This document shows, in pieces, positions 44,514 through 53,626 of a stretch of DNA of 64,000 bases. The stretch covers positions 682,001 through 746,000 of the forward strand of contig CAVUFH010000003.1 in the NCBI GenBank assembly GCA_963740835.1, in the 5' to 3' direction. Position 1 is the first letter of the stretch; each line of letters begins with the position of its first letter. This stretch comes from CAVUFH01 sp963740835. Its GTDB lineage: Bacteria; Actinomycetota; Acidimicrobiia; IMCC26256; PALSA-610. Under the pieces are notes generated by a model. That model ran no database searches, was not told the DNA's origin, and saw only the letters and a program-made list of their open reading frames with translations. The position numbers and the translations under genes were made by a program.

Positions 44514-44769
44514 AAGTCTGTGCGAGCCTGATGCAGTCAAGTGAATGGTCGGTCGAGGCGTGTACGGATGCCCGAGGCCGTGGTCGCGTGAGGTTGCGGG
44601 GACAAGTGCAGGCGGACGGTGGGTGAAGGACGAGGTAGCGATCGGGCGAGTGCGACGACGTGAGCGGCGGGCAGTTGCGCGCCGAGTATTTTTCGCGCGC
44701 GTGTAGCGCGACGCCCCTGTGCCCGCGCTTAGTTCTCATGAGCAGCGATCGAAACCTCAGGGGACCGAG

Positions 44770-44982
44770 ATGTTGACGCACGACGATGAGAACGTCGCCA
44801 TGTCCGCGGAAGTGCCGCCGCTCCTCGTGTCGGTGCGGAGCGCGGCTCGGATCCTCGCGGTCGGGCGCACGACCGTGTACGAGCTCATCGCCGCGGGCGA
44901 GCTCGAGACGATTCACATCGGCCGGAGCCGCCGCGTGCCGATTGCAGCGCTGCAGGCTTTCGTGCAGCGGCAGCGCGGCTAG
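44770..44982 (+). CDS. Excisionase-like helix-turn-helix protein
   Basis: 70 residues from ATG of MLTHDDENVA; a longer start at 44719 is possible. The MerR-like HTH_17/excisionase core is PLLVSVRSAARILAVGRTTV followed by ELIAAGELETIHIGRSRRVP. It ends 13 bp before the integrase start, the usual place of a recombination directionality factor. Confidence 0.8.
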   Translation: MLTHDDENVAMSAEVPPLLVSVRSAARILAVGRTTVYELIAAGELETIHIGRSRRVPIAALQAFVQRQRG

Positions 44983-44995
44983 CGACCGACCGTCG

Positions 44996-46534
44996 ATGGC
45001 GTCGATCAAACGTCGAACGACTGCCAAGGGCGAGATTCGCTACGACGTACGTGTGCGCGTCGTGGCCCGAGTGGTGACGAAGACGTTCCGTCGACGGCAG
45101 GACGCAGATCGGTGGGCGCGGGCCATCGAAGCCGATGTCATCCGGGTATCGGCGATCGACCCGCGTGCTGGCAACGAGTCGCTTTCGGACTATGCCGGCC
45201 GCTGGCTCACGACCAGACGCGTCTGCGGGCGACCGCTCGCGCCGCGCACGATGGAGCTCTATCGCGACCTGCTCGACCGTCACGTACTGCCGGGCTTCGG
45301 CTCGGTCTCGCTCGCACACTTGCGCCCTGAGGCTGTACGCGCGTGGTACGCGGGCGTTGCGGAGCGCGTGAGCCCGCTGCAGGCCGCGAAGGCGTATCGG
45401 CTGCTACGCGCCATGCTCAGAACTGCGGTCGACGATCGTCTGCTGGCGGAGAATCCATGCCGCATCCCTGGGGCCGGCAACGAGCGTGCGGCGGAACGAC
45501 CCTTCATCGCGCCGGAGGTGCTTCTGCGTTTCGCCGATGCGATTGACGAGCGGTATCGGGCACTGGTGCTGGTTGCGGCGTTCGGCGGTCTTCGCCTCGG
45601 CGAGCTCCTCGCATTGCGGCGACGGCACTTCGACGCCGCGTCGCGAACCGTGCTCGTCGAGGACCAGGCGATCCAGTTGCGCAACGGCGCGCGAGTCGTG
45701 ACACAGCCCAAGACCGCGGCCGGCCGCCGGAGGGTGCACCTTCCCCAGATCGCGGCGGACTCGCTCGTCGAGCATCTCGAGCGGTTCACGGCGGCTGAGA
45801 CCGACGCGGTGGTGTTCACGGGACCGAACGGCGGACCGCTGCGTCGCGCCACGCTGTACTCCGCCTGGCGGCGTACACGGGCCACAAGCGGCATTGTCGG
45901 TCTCACCATCCACGATCTCCGTCACTCGGGCGCGACGCTCGCCGCATGGACCGGAGCGAGCACGAAGGAACTGATGGCGCGGCTCGGGCACGCGTCACCG
46001 CAAGCCGCGCTCCGCTATCAGCACGCGGCATCGACGCGTGATCGCGCGATCGCAGAGCAGCTCGACGCGGTGGTCGATAGGGCGCAACGGTCAGCTGCGG
46101 ACGACACCGAACATCCCGGGCCGCGCGATGGACGCGCGATGGAACGACCCGCGCAAAGACCCAGGAATCGGCGAGCTGCCTCTGACCTGGGCCTCGGACG
46201 AGAGCGGGTGACGGGAATCGAACCCGCGTTCTCAGCTTGGGAAGCTGATGTTCTGCCGCTGAACTACACCCGCAGAACGGTCCTCGACGCTACCAAAGCT
46301 GCAATTCGGCGAGCCGTTCGCGTCCTCTGCAGCTTCGGGCGGGAGTGCGAGCGGAGCCGGTTCGACCCAGAGATGGGGATCGTGCAGCAGCGATGTGAGG
46401 TCGCAGTCGGGCGAATCGATGCACACGCCAGCAATACGGCGCGGCGAGGGTCCGCGGTTCTCAGCCGGCGAGGGCGAAAAGTGAGCCGAGTTCAGCGCGC
46501 AACCGCGAGTGGGCGCGGGCCGAGCGCGACTTGA
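44996..46534 (+). CDS. Tyrosine recombinase/integrase, reading through the attachment site
   Basis: 512 residues in the integrated form. An arm-binding and SAM-like core-binding region (~1-170) precedes the catalytic domain: Arg in FGGLRLGEL near 200, the HDLRHSG motif near 304, GHAS near 330 and the nucleophile Tyr in ALRYQHAA near 340. The last part after ~residue 400 is not integrase: it is the antisense reading of tRNA-Gly (VTGIEPAFSAWEADVLPLNY) and then chromosomal DNA. In the excised circle the same frame would cross the joined repeat and end seven codons later (QDGRRRT, stop at 29411-29413 sequence), giving ~425 residues. Confidence 0.88.
   Translation: MASIKRRTTAKGEIRYDVRVRVVARVVTKTFRRRQDADRWARAIEADVIRVSAIDPRAGNESLSDYAGRWLTTRRVCGRPLAPRTMELYRDLLDRHVLPGFGSVSLAHLRPEAVRAWYAGVAERVSPLQAAKAYRLLRAMLRTAVDDRLLAENPCRIPGAGNERAAERPFIAPEVLLRFADAIDERYRALVLVAAFGGLRLGELLALRRRHFDAASRTVLVEDQAIQLRNGARVVTQPKTAAGRRRVHLPQIAADSLVEHLERFTAAETDAVVFTGPNGGPLRRATLYSAWRRTRATSGIVGLTIHDLRHSGATLAAWTGASTKELMARLGHASPQAALRYQHAASTRDRAIAEQLDAVVDRAQRSAADDTEHPGPRDGRAMERPAQRPRNRRAASDLGLGRERVTGIEPAFSAWEADVLPLNYTRRTVLDATKAAIRRAVRVLCSFGRECERSRFDPEMGIVQQRCEVAVGRIDAHASNTARRGSAVLSRRGRKVSRVQRATASGRGPSAT
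46202..46249. repeat. Right attachment repeat
   Basis: 48 bases identical to 29342-29389. It covers the 3' part of the tRNA-Gly gene from the anticodon stem to one base past the discriminator, so insertion regenerates a whole tRNA. Confidence 0.9.
46203..46273 (-). tRNA. tRNA-Gly (CCC)
   Basis: 71 nt, cloverleaf complete: acceptor GCGGGTG/CACCCGC, D-arm with AGTTCAGCGGCAGAAC, anticodon stem TCAGC/GCTGA with loop TTCCCAA (anticodon CCC), T-arm CGGGTTCGATTCCCG. CCA is not encoded. Reads GGG codons. The 3' two-thirds belong to the element's repeat. Confidence 0.95.
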
Positions 46535-47048
46535 CCGTGCCGATCGGGATCGCGAGATGCGCGGCGATCTCCGAGTGCGTGTACTGCTCGTAGTACGCGA
46601 GCCGCATGACGGAGTGCTCGTCGGGCGGGAGGGTCCGCAACGCTTCGCGCACCGTCCACGCTTCCCACGCGGACTCGACGTCGCCGGTCGGTGGCGCGGC
46701 CGGCTCCGGGCCGGGAGCGTCGAGCGACGGGCCGCGGTGGCGGCGCTCCCGGCGGCCGACGTCGATCGCGCAACGGCGCACGATCGCGAACAGCCACGGC
46801 GCGAGCGGCCGGTCGGGTTCGAACGTGCGCGCGGCCTGCCAGGCCTTGTGCACCGCGGTGTGCACGGCCTCCTCCGCGAGTGAACGGTCTCCGCCGACCA
46901 GGTGGAGCGCGGCGGTCAGCATCGACCCGCCGTAGCGCGCGTAGAGGTCGTCGAGGGCCGCCTGGTCGCTCGACGCGAAGCGCCGAGCGAGGTCGTCGTC
47001 CGACGGCATCCCCGCACGCCGCCCGAATATCGGTGTATCGGTGACCAT
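46461..47048 (-). CDS. ECF-type RNA polymerase sigma factor
   Basis: 195 residues. Region 2 is seen in ALDDLYARYGGSMLTAALHL with PWLFAIVRRCAIDVGRRERR; region 4 in LRTLPPDEHSVMRLAYYEQY and TVKSRSARAHSRLRAELG. No anti-sigma gene follows; the next thing downstream is the tRNA at the element border. Two starts (46461 frame ATG at 47048, MPSDDD at 47009) are possible. Likely chromosomal. Confidence 0.9.
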   Translation of the reverse strand: MVTDTPIFGRRAGMPSDDDLARRFASSDQAALDDLYARYGGSMLTAALHLVGGDRSLAEEAVHTAVHKAWQAARTFEPDRPLAPWLFAIVRRCAIDVGRRERRHRGPSLDAPGPEPAAPPTGDVESAWEAWTVREALRTLPPDEHSVMRLAYYEQYTHSEIAAHLAIPIGTVKSRSARAHSRLRAELGSLFALAG

Positions 47049-47162
47049 CTCGGGCAGCGTGATCGCATCGACAACTCACGGCATCGGGAGGACCCCTTAA
47101 TCACCGGCTTATGCCGTCACCGGCCCGAACGCACGGGCCGGACCGCTGGGTAATCTGCCCGC

Positions 47163-47735
47163 GTGATCCTCTCGGACGTGTCGATCCAAAAGGCGCTGGC
47201 GGAAGGCCGGATCGCGATCGATCCCCTGCGGGACGGTGCGATCCAGCCGTCCTCGGTGGACCTACGGGTCGACCGCTACTTCCGGGTCTTCCGCAACGAC
47301 ACGACCCCGTTCATCGACCCGAAGCTGCCCCAAGAGGACCTCACGGAGCTCGTCGAGGTGGACGCGGAGCGCGCGTTCATCCTCCATCCCGGCGAGTTCG
47401 TGCTCGGCTCCACGCTCGAGCGGGTCGCCCTCGCTGACGACCTGGTCGCCCGGCTCGAGGGCAAGTCGTCGCTCGGCCGCCTGGGGCTCCTGATCCATTC
47501 GACCGCGGGCTTCGTCGACGCGGGCTGGGACGGGCACCTGACGCTCGAGCTGTCGAACGTCGCCAACCTCCCGATCGCGATCTACCCCGGGATGAAGATC
47601 GGGCAGATCTCGTTCCTGCAGATGACGACCGCGGCCGAGCACCCGTACGGATCGGGCCAGGCGCAGTCGAAGTACCAGGGTCAGCACGGGCCCACGCCGA
47701 GTCGCTACTACCTCAACTTCCGCGACCCTTCCTGA
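47163..47735 (+). CDS. dcd: dCTP deaminase
   Basis: 190 residues, GTG start. Dcd motifs: GAIQPSSVDLRVDRYFRVF, RLEGKSSLGRLGLLIHSTAG with the catalytic Glu-rich site nearby (DAGWDGHLTLELSN), and a C-terminal lid with YQGQHGPTPSR. It deaminates dCTP to dUTP for thymidylate synthesis; some actinobacterial enzymes are bifunctional and release dUMP. Confidence 0.95.
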   Translation: MILSDVSIQKALAEGRIAIDPLRDGAIQPSSVDLRVDRYFRVFRNDTTPFIDPKLPQEDLTELVEVDAERAFILHPGEFVLGSTLERVALADDLVARLEGKSSLGRLGLLIHSTAGFVDAGWDGHLTLELSNVANLPIAIYPGMKIGQISFLQMTTAAEHPYGSGQAQSKYQGQHGPTPSRYYLNFRDPS

Positions 47736-47744
47736 GTCGCGCGG

Positions 47745-48317
47745 ATGACGGCGGAGCAGTACCGCGATCCGACCGCCGTCATGATGCGCCGCACCGTGGC
47801 GTTCGTCATCGACGTCGTCCTCACCACCGCGGTCATCGCGATCGCGTTCGTCTCGCTCGCCCGGAGCACCGAAGTGCCGAGCTACCTCCACAACGCGTGC
47901 GACATCGCGCGGATCGGCTCCAAGGTGTCGAACTGCGTGCAGATCGGCAACACCATCTACACGCTCGAAGGCGGCGACGTCGCGCTCGTGTGGCTCTCCG
48001 GCCTCGCGGTCAGCGTCCTGAACCTCGTGCTCCTCCAAGGCGCGACCGGCGGCACCGTGGGCAAGCACGCGCTGGCGCTGCGCGTCGTCGACGCGAACGG
48101 GCAGCCGTGCGGCTTCGGCCGCGCAGTCGTGCGGTGGTTGCTGCTCGTCGTCGACGCGTTCTTCTGCTTCCTCGTCGGCCTCGTCACGGCGCTGTCGACG
48201 AAGGGCCACCAGCGTGTCGGCGACCTCGTCGCCAAGACCTACGTGGTGAGCGCGCGCGACCTGGGCGTCCCGCTACACGTTCTTGAGCGCGTCACCGAAC
48301 GCGTCGAGCGCGAGTGA
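47745..48317 (+). CDS. RDD-family membrane protein
   Basis: 190 residues with three helices in the RDD layout. The name-giving Arg-Asp-Asp appears as MMRRTVAFVIDVVL in helix 1, and the later GGTVGKHALALRVVDANGQP and KGHQRVGDLVAKTYVV segments are typical. The function is unknown; some members act in Na+ or osmotic stress. The last 45 bp overlap the convergent aminotransferase gene. Confidence 0.85.
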   Translation: MTAEQYRDPTAVMMRRTVAFVIDVVLTTAVIAIAFVSLARSTEVPSYLHNACDIARIGSKVSNCVQIGNTIYTLEGGDVALVWLSGLAVSVLNLVLLQGATGGTVGKHALALRVVDANGQPCGFGRAVVRWLLLVVDAFFCFLVGLVTALSTKGHQRVGDLVAKTYVVSARDLGVPLHVLERVTERVERE

Positions 48318-49502
48318 GATCTCGCGCTCGTCGACCACCAGCGGCGGCATCCACCGCAGCACGGTGCCGTAGGTGCCCGCGTTCATCAGCAGCAAGTGAC
48401 CGGAATCCAGGCAATGCCGCCGCACCGCGTCCACGATCGCGGCGTCGGCGAACTCGGTCGCGATCATCAAGCCGTGGCCGCGCACCTGCACGATCCGCGG
48501 ATCGGTCGCGGCGAGCTCGACGAGCCCGGCGACGAGCTGCTCGCCCCGCGCGCGGACGTTCTCGAGGAAGCCCGGTTCGGTCAGCACCTCGATGGACGCG
48601 AGCGCGGCTGCGCAGCCCATCGGGTTGCCGCCGTAGGTGCCGCCGTGGCTCCCTTTCGGCCAGCGGGCCATGAGCTCGGCGCGCCCGCCGAGCGCGGAGA
48701 ACGGGAACCCTGACGCGATGCCCTTGGCCATGCACAACACGTCGGGCTCGATGCCCGCGTGCGTCACCGCGAACATCTCGCCCGTCCGCCCGAACCCGGA
48801 TTGCACCTCGTCGGCGACGAACAGGATGCCGTGCTCGCTGCATCGGGCCGCGAGCCCTTGCAGGAACCGCGCCGGCGCGGGCACGTAGCCGCCCTCACCG
48901 AGCACCGGTTCGATGATCATCGCCGCGGTCTCCGCCGGTGCAGTCTGCGCCGCCATCAGGTGGTCGAGCCCGGCGAGGGCGCGGTCGATCTCGGCGTCGG
49001 TGTCCGGCGCGAGCGGATCGGGGAACGGCGCGACGAAGATGCCCGGCGGCAGCGGCGCATGCCCGGCGCGGTAGCCCGCCTTCGAGGTGGTCATCGCCAT
49101 CGTGAGGTGCGTGCGCCCGTGGAAGCTCCCGGAGAACACAATCACGTGCGGCCGGCCTGTCACCTGCTTGGCGAGCTTCACCGCGGCTTCGGTGATCTCC
49201 GCACCCGAGTTCGCGTAGAAGAACGTGTCGATGCTCCCGGGCGTGATCTCGGCCAGCCGGTCGGCGAGCGGCTCGAGCAGGTCATGGCGGTAGCAGTTCA
49301 CTTGGGCATGGATGAACCGCTGCGCCTGCTGCGCGATCGCGGCCGACACCTTCGGGTGGCAGTGCCCGGTGGACGCGACCGCGATCCCCGCAGTGAAGTC
49401 GAGGTACTCGACGCCGTCGGTCGTGGTGATCCAGCACCCCTTGCCCGACGCAACCTGCAAGTCGGTGACGGAGAACCACACGTCAGAGAGGTGAGACGCC
49501 AT
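48273..49502 (-). CDS. Class III aminotransferase (4-aminobutyrate/ornithine type)
   Basis: 409 residues, PLP-dependent fold type I. Landmarks: FYANSGAEITEAAVKLAKQ for phosphate binding, SGSFHGRTHLTM, EPVLGEGGYVPAP, DEVQSGFGRTGEMFAV and the Schiff-base lysine in CMAKGIASGFPFSA. The substrate could be 4-aminobutyrate or a similar omega-amino acid; sequence does not decide. Confidence 0.9.
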   Translation of the reverse strand: MASHLSDVWFSVTDLQVASGKGCWITTTDGVEYLDFTAGIAVASTGHCHPKVSAAIAQQAQRFIHAQVNCYRHDLLEPLADRLAEITPGSIDTFFYANSGAEITEAAVKLAKQVTGRPHVIVFSGSFHGRTHLTMAMTTSKAGYRAGHAPLPPGIFVAPFPDPLAPDTDAEIDRALAGLDHLMAAQTAPAETAAMIIEPVLGEGGYVPAPARFLQGLAARCSEHGILFVADEVQSGFGRTGEMFAVTHAGIEPDVLCMAKGIASGFPFSALGGRAELMARWPKGSHGGTYGGNPMGCAAALASIEVLTEPGFLENVRARGEQLVAGLVELAATDPRIVQVRGHGLMIATEFADAAIVDAVRRHCLDSGHLLLMNAGTYGTVLRWMPPLVVDEREISLALDAFGDALKNV

Positions 49503-49593
49503 GGGTCCAGGGTACGCGCGACCATGACGACGAGGAATTGGGGGAACCTGCGGAATCGGGAGCGGGTGACGCTGGTCGAGACGAGGAGCGCGC

Positions 49594-51327
49594 GTGATCG
49601 ACTACACGACGTTCGACGGTGCGGTTGGCCACAACTGGTACGACCTCGACCCGGAGCTGCAGCGCCTGGTGCGTGACGGCTGCCCGCCCGAAGATCGGGA
49701 GTGGGCCGCCGCGAAGCTCGGCGAGATCGGTGCGCTCGCCGGTGTTCGGATCGCGCGCAATGCCGACACCGTCGACGCCCACCCGCCCCAACTCGTGCGC
49801 TACGACCGGTGGGCGAACGAGGTCGACACCGTCGAGCACCATCCCGCGATGATCGATTCGAAGCGCGCGCTGTGGGAGTGCGGGTACGTGTCGGGGTTCG
49901 CGGCCGACGCGGCGGCGCGCGGCCGCACGACGCCGGGCGTCGTCATCGCCGCCGCGCACTACCTCGTCTCCCAGGCCGACACCGGTTTGGTCTGCAGCAC
50001 CGGGATGACGAGTGGCGTCGCCGGTCTGGTCGACGCGTACGCGCCGCCGGACGTGCGCGCGACGTTGCTCGCGGGGCTGCGGGCCGACGACTTCGAATCC
50101 GGCATCGACGGTTCGATGTTCCTCACCGAGCGAGATGGCGGCTCCGATCTCGGCAACACCGTGCATTGCACCGCGCGTGATCTCGGTGACGGCCGCGTGC
50201 AGATTGATGGCGAGAAGTGGTTCTGCTCGAACGTCGACGGCGAGGCGATCGCATTGCTCGCGCGACCCGAAGGCGCGAGCGACGGCTCGGCCGGCCTCGG
50301 GCTCTACCTCGTGCCGGGGCATCTGGAGGACGGCAGCCGCAACCACTTCACGATCCGCCGGCTCAAGGACAAGCTCGGCACCAAGAGCGTGCCGACCGCC
50401 GAGGTCGAGTTCCACGGTGCGATCGGATACGCGCTGCGCGCGCAGCAGGATGACGGCCCCGGCTCCGACGCGCGCGGGCTGAACCGCATGATGGAGATGG
50501 TCAATGGTTCCCGCTTCGGCGTCGCGATGATGGGTCTCGGCATCGCCCGCCGCAGCTTCCTCGAATCCGCGATCTGGGCGCACCACCGCCGGGTACGGGG
50601 CCGGCTGCTCGTCGACCTCCCGCTCGTGCGCGAACAGCTCGTCGACAAGCAGTGCGAGCTCGAAGCGGCGGTCGCGCTCGGGCTCGAGTGCGCGCTCGCG
50701 TCGCGCCGCAGTGATGGTGACCTCCTGCGCCGTGTCCTCGTTCCCGCGGCGAAGGCGCGCCTGTGCCGGCTCGGGGTCGACGCCGCGAGCGCCACCGTCG
50801 AGCTCTTCGGCGGCAACGGCTATTGCGAGGACTGGGGCATCACGCGTCTGTTGCGGGACGCGCAGTGCCACCCGATCTGGGAAGGCAGCGAGAACGTGTG
50901 CGTGCTCGACGTGCTGCGCGCCATGCGCCGCGACGCCGCGCACGCGGCCGTGCTCGCGCGCATCGACGACGCGCTCGCGATCGCGGACGCCGATGGCGCG
51001 CCGCACACGGAGTCCGCGCGACGCGCGGTGCGCGAGCACCGCGACGCACTCGCCCGGCGCGTCGACGACGTGCTCGGGCGCGAACGCGACGAGTCCGAAG
51101 CACGCAGCGCCGCTCTCACCGCCACACTCGTGCAGACGGTCTCGGCCGCACTGCTGCTCGAGCAGTCCGCCGGCGACGTGCGCAAGGGACTGGTCGCGTT
51201 GCGCTATGCGCGCCGCCATCTGCTCCCCGGAAGCGGATGGGACGACCACATCGCCGCGTACGCGGGCCGCGAGCTGCTCGCCTACGACGCGATCGACGCC
51301 TCGGCCGCGGCCAAAGCCGCGGCCTGA
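49594..51327 (+). CDS. Acyl-CoA dehydrogenase, AidB-like branch
   Basis: 577 residues, longer than the usual ~390 of fatty-acid ACADs, like AidB and isovaleryl-type relatives. FAD-binding and active-site segments: MFLTERDGGSDLG near 170, GEKWFCSNVDGEA near 207, RLKDKLGTKSVPTAEVEFHG near 255, and GGNGYCEDWGITRLLRDAQ near 407 followed by PIWEGSENV. The extra C-terminal helices (~470-570) fit AidB. It may oxidise a branched or aromatic acyl-CoA, or act in alkylation defence; unresolved. Confidence 0.9.
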   Translation: MIDYTTFDGAVGHNWYDLDPELQRLVRDGCPPEDREWAAAKLGEIGALAGVRIARNADTVDAHPPQLVRYDRWANEVDTVEHHPAMIDSKRALWECGYVSGFAADAAARGRTTPGVVIAAAHYLVSQADTGLVCSTGMTSGVAGLVDAYAPPDVRATLLAGLRADDFESGIDGSMFLTERDGGSDLGNTVHCTARDLGDGRVQIDGEKWFCSNVDGEAIALLARPEGASDGSAGLGLYLVPGHLEDGSRNHFTIRRLKDKLGTKSVPTAEVEFHGAIGYALRAQQDDGPGSDARGLNRMMEMVNGSRFGVAMMGLGIARRSFLESAIWAHHRRVRGRLLVDLPLVREQLVDKQCELEAAVALGLECALASRRSDGDLLRRVLVPAAKARLCRLGVDAASATVELFGGNGYCEDWGITRLLRDAQCHPIWEGSENVCVLDVLRAMRRDAAHAAVLARIDDALAIADADGAPHTESARRAVREHRDALARRVDDVLGRERDESEARSAALTATLVQTVSAALLLEQSAGDVRKGLVALRYARRHLLPGSGWDDHIAAYAGRELLAYDAIDASAAAKAAA

Positions 51328-51333
51328 GGCGCG

Positions 51334-53547
51334 TCAGCCCACGAGCGCGGGCTCCCGCTCGGGCTCGGCGTGCGGGTCGTCGCCGTCCTCGAACTCGGGC
51401 GCGGGCAGCCCCGCGCCGGCCTCGATATCGAGGTTGGGCAGGAGCCGGTCGAGCCAATTCGGTAGCCACCAGTTCCAGTCACCGAGGAGCTTCATGGTCG
51501 CGGGGACCAGCACGATGCGTACGACCGTCGCATCGATGAACACCGCGGTCGCGAGGCCGAGGCCGAACATCTTGATCGTCGGGTCGGCGCTCAACACGAA
51601 CGCGACGAACACGCTGATCATGATCAATGCGGCGGAGGTGATCACCCGCGCGGTCGCGGCGATGCCCTCGATGACCGCACTGTCGTTGTCGTGCCGGCGC
51701 AGGTACTCCTCCCGGATGCGGGACAGCAGGAACACCTCGTAGTCCATCGACAGACCGAACAGGATCGCGAACAGCATCATGGGAAGGAACGACACGATCG
51801 GCACCGTTTCTTGCACCCCGACGAGTCCCTTCAGCCAACCCCACTGGAACACCGCGACGATCACGCCGTACGCGGCGCCGATCGAGAGCAAGTTCATGAC
51901 CGCGGCCTTGATCGGCACCGCGACCGAGCGGAACACCATCATCAACAACAGCACCGAGAGCACGATCACCGCACCGATGAAGTAGGGCAACCGGGACGCG
52001 ACCTTGTCGGAAATGTCGATGAACGTCGCGGTCTGACCGCCCACGTATACCGCGGCATCGGGCACGGGGTCCATCGCCTGCGGGATCACGTCGCGGCGCA
52101 GCCGGTGGATCAGGGTGGTCGTGGCTTCGTCCTGAGGCGACGAGCGCGGGATGACGCGCAGCACCGCCGCGGTGCCGCCGGCGTTGGCCTGCGCGGGTGC
52201 GACGGCCGCGACATCGGGGTCGGCCGCGACCGCACGCTCGAGCCCGTCGAGCGACGCGACCGACGCGCCGTTCAGCTCGACCGAGAGCAGCAACGGTCCG
52301 TTGAAACCGGGCCCGAACCCGTCGGCGAGCAGGTCGTAGGCGCGGCGGGTGGTGATCGACTCCGGCATCGAGCCGTTGTCCGTCATGCCCAGCCGGAGGC
52401 TGAAGACAGGTGCCATCAACAACGCGAGGGCGATGACCCCCGCCGCGAGGTAGCGCCAGGGATGCGCGGACACCTGCCGGCCCCAGCGGTGCCACATCGA
52501 CTCGCGCGCGGGCCGGGTCGCAGCCGCGCGCCCGCGCATGAACGGCAGCCGCACCGAGTCGATCTTGTGACCGGCGAAGCCGAGCAGTGCGGGGAGCAGC
52601 GTGAGGGCGACGGCGACCATCACCGCGACGGTGAGCCCGGCCGTGAGCCCCATGACGGTGACCAGCGGGATACCCGCGATCGCGAGGCCACAGATCGCGA
52701 TCATCACCGTGATACCGGCGAACAGGACCGCTGAGCCCGCGGTCGCCAGCGCCCGACCGGCCGCGTCCTCGACCGTCAGGCCGAGCTGGAGGTTCTCGCG
52801 GTGACGGGTGACGATGAATAGCGCGTAGTCGATGCCGACACCGAGCCCGATCATCGTCGCGATCGTCGGCGACACGGAGCTGACGTCGACGAAGCTCGCG
52901 ATGATCGTGATCAGGCCGACACTGGTCGCGAGCCCGACGAGCGCGATGCCGATCGGCAGACCCATCGCGATGATCGAGCCGAACGCGAACAGCAGCACGA
53001 TCGCGGCCACGAGCAGGCCGACGAATTCCTGGCCGCCGAACTCGGGCTGCACCGCTTCCGACGGCAGATCGCCGCCCAACTCCATGCGGACGACGTCCGA
53101 GCGGTTCACCTCGGCCGCCGTGTCCTCGAGCCGGCCGAAGGCCGCAGTGCGGATCTCGTCGGAGGGCACGTCGTACTGCACATCGGCGTAGGCGACGCGA
53201 CCGTCGGGCGCACGCTGCAGGGTGCCGACCGAATCGACGTGGGGCTGCCGCGTGACGTCGGCGAGCGCCGCGTCGACGGCGGCCGCGGCATCCGGATCCG
53301 AGAGGGTGCCGGTGCTCGTCGCGAACACGAGTTGCGCGGAGGTGCCGGCGGCGGCGGGAAAATCGCGCTGCAACACGTCGAGCGCGGTCTGGGACTCGAC
53401 CCCGGGTGCCTCGAACGCATCCGAGGTCTTGCCGCCGCTCAACGAGCCGAGGGCGATGACCCCCACGGCGCCGATGATCCAGGCGAGGACGACGAGGCGG
53501 CGGCGGCGCACGCTGGCGCGGCCGAGGCGGTACAGGAGGCGAGACAT
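51334..53547 (-). CDS. MMPL-family RND exporter
   Basis: About 737 residues from the ATG of MSRLLYRLG; a start six codons upstream (53565) is possible. Two 6-helix halves flank two extracytoplasmic domains. MMPL landmarks: ATMIGLGVGIDYALFIVTRH near 250 with the proton-relay Asp-Tyr pair, and the second copy MLFAILFGLSMDYEVFLLSR near 590. Such pumps move lipids or drugs across the membrane by proton motive force. It is divergent from a TetR gene, its likely repressor. Confidence 0.93.
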   Translation of the reverse strand: MSRLLYRLGRASVRRRRLVVLAWIIGAVGVIALGSLSGGKTSDAFEAPGVESQTALDVLQRDFPAAAGTSAQLVFATSTGTLSDPDAAAAVDAALADVTRQPHVDSVGTLQRAPDGRVAYADVQYDVPSDEIRTAAFGRLEDTAAEVNRSDVVRMELGGDLPSEAVQPEFGGQEFVGLLVAAIVLLFAFGSIIAMGLPIGIALVGLATSVGLITIIASFVDVSSVSPTIATMIGLGVGIDYALFIVTRHRENLQLGLTVEDAAGRALATAGSAVLFAGITVMIAICGLAIAGIPLVTVMGLTAGLTVAVMVAVALTLLPALLGFAGHKIDSVRLPFMRGRAAATRPARESMWHRWGRQVSAHPWRYLAAGVIALALLMAPVFSLRLGMTDNGSMPESITTRRAYDLLADGFGPGFNGPLLLSVELNGASVASLDGLERAVAADPDVAAVAPAQANAGGTAAVLRVIPRSSPQDEATTTLIHRLRRDVIPQAMDPVPDAAVYVGGQTATFIDISDKVASRLPYFIGAVIVLSVLLLMMVFRSVAVPIKAAVMNLLSIGAAYGVIVAVFQWGWLKGLVGVQETVPIVSFLPMMLFAILFGLSMDYEVFLLSRIREEYLRRHDNDSAVIEGIAATARVITSAALIMISVFVAFVLSADPTIKMFGLGLATAVFIDATVVRIVLVPATMKLLGDWNWWLPNWLDRLLPNLDIEAGAGLPAPEFEDGDDPHAEPEREPALVG

Positions 53548-53576
53548 GTCCACAGTTTGTGGCATAGACTGTCACT

Positions 53577-53591
53577 TGTCAACTTATGACA
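53577..53591. promoter_or_regulatory. Candidate TetR operator, MMPL/TetR intergenic
   Basis: TGTCA-ACTTA-TGACA inverted repeat in the 61-79 bp gap. The surrounding ~110 bp contain further TGTCA/TGACA half-sites (for example GATGACAG, GTGACAG), suggesting several half-sites or overlapping operators. Confidence 0.45.
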
Positions 53592-53626
53592 TTCGACACA
53601 TGGTGACCGAAGGCAGGTGACGACAG

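Larger units (their letters stand above)
43975..44769. other. Non-coding stretch with short repeats between cargo and integration genes
   Basis: About 795 bp with no supportable gene. It holds two copies of GTCAGCGTG (44118, 44147), two copies of ACTGCACAGCC (44220, 44243), a perfect 14-bp palindrome GTGCAGTACTGCAC (44236-44249), and a strong hairpin (44487-44513). Its position before the excisionase and integrase genes suits recombinase arm sites or an origin-like region; this is inference. Confidence 0.5.

Noticed and set aside
46274..46460. Coding continuation of the integrase beyond the tRNA
   Set aside because: The frame is open only by chance; sequence after the catalytic domain is tRNA antisense and chromosomal flank.
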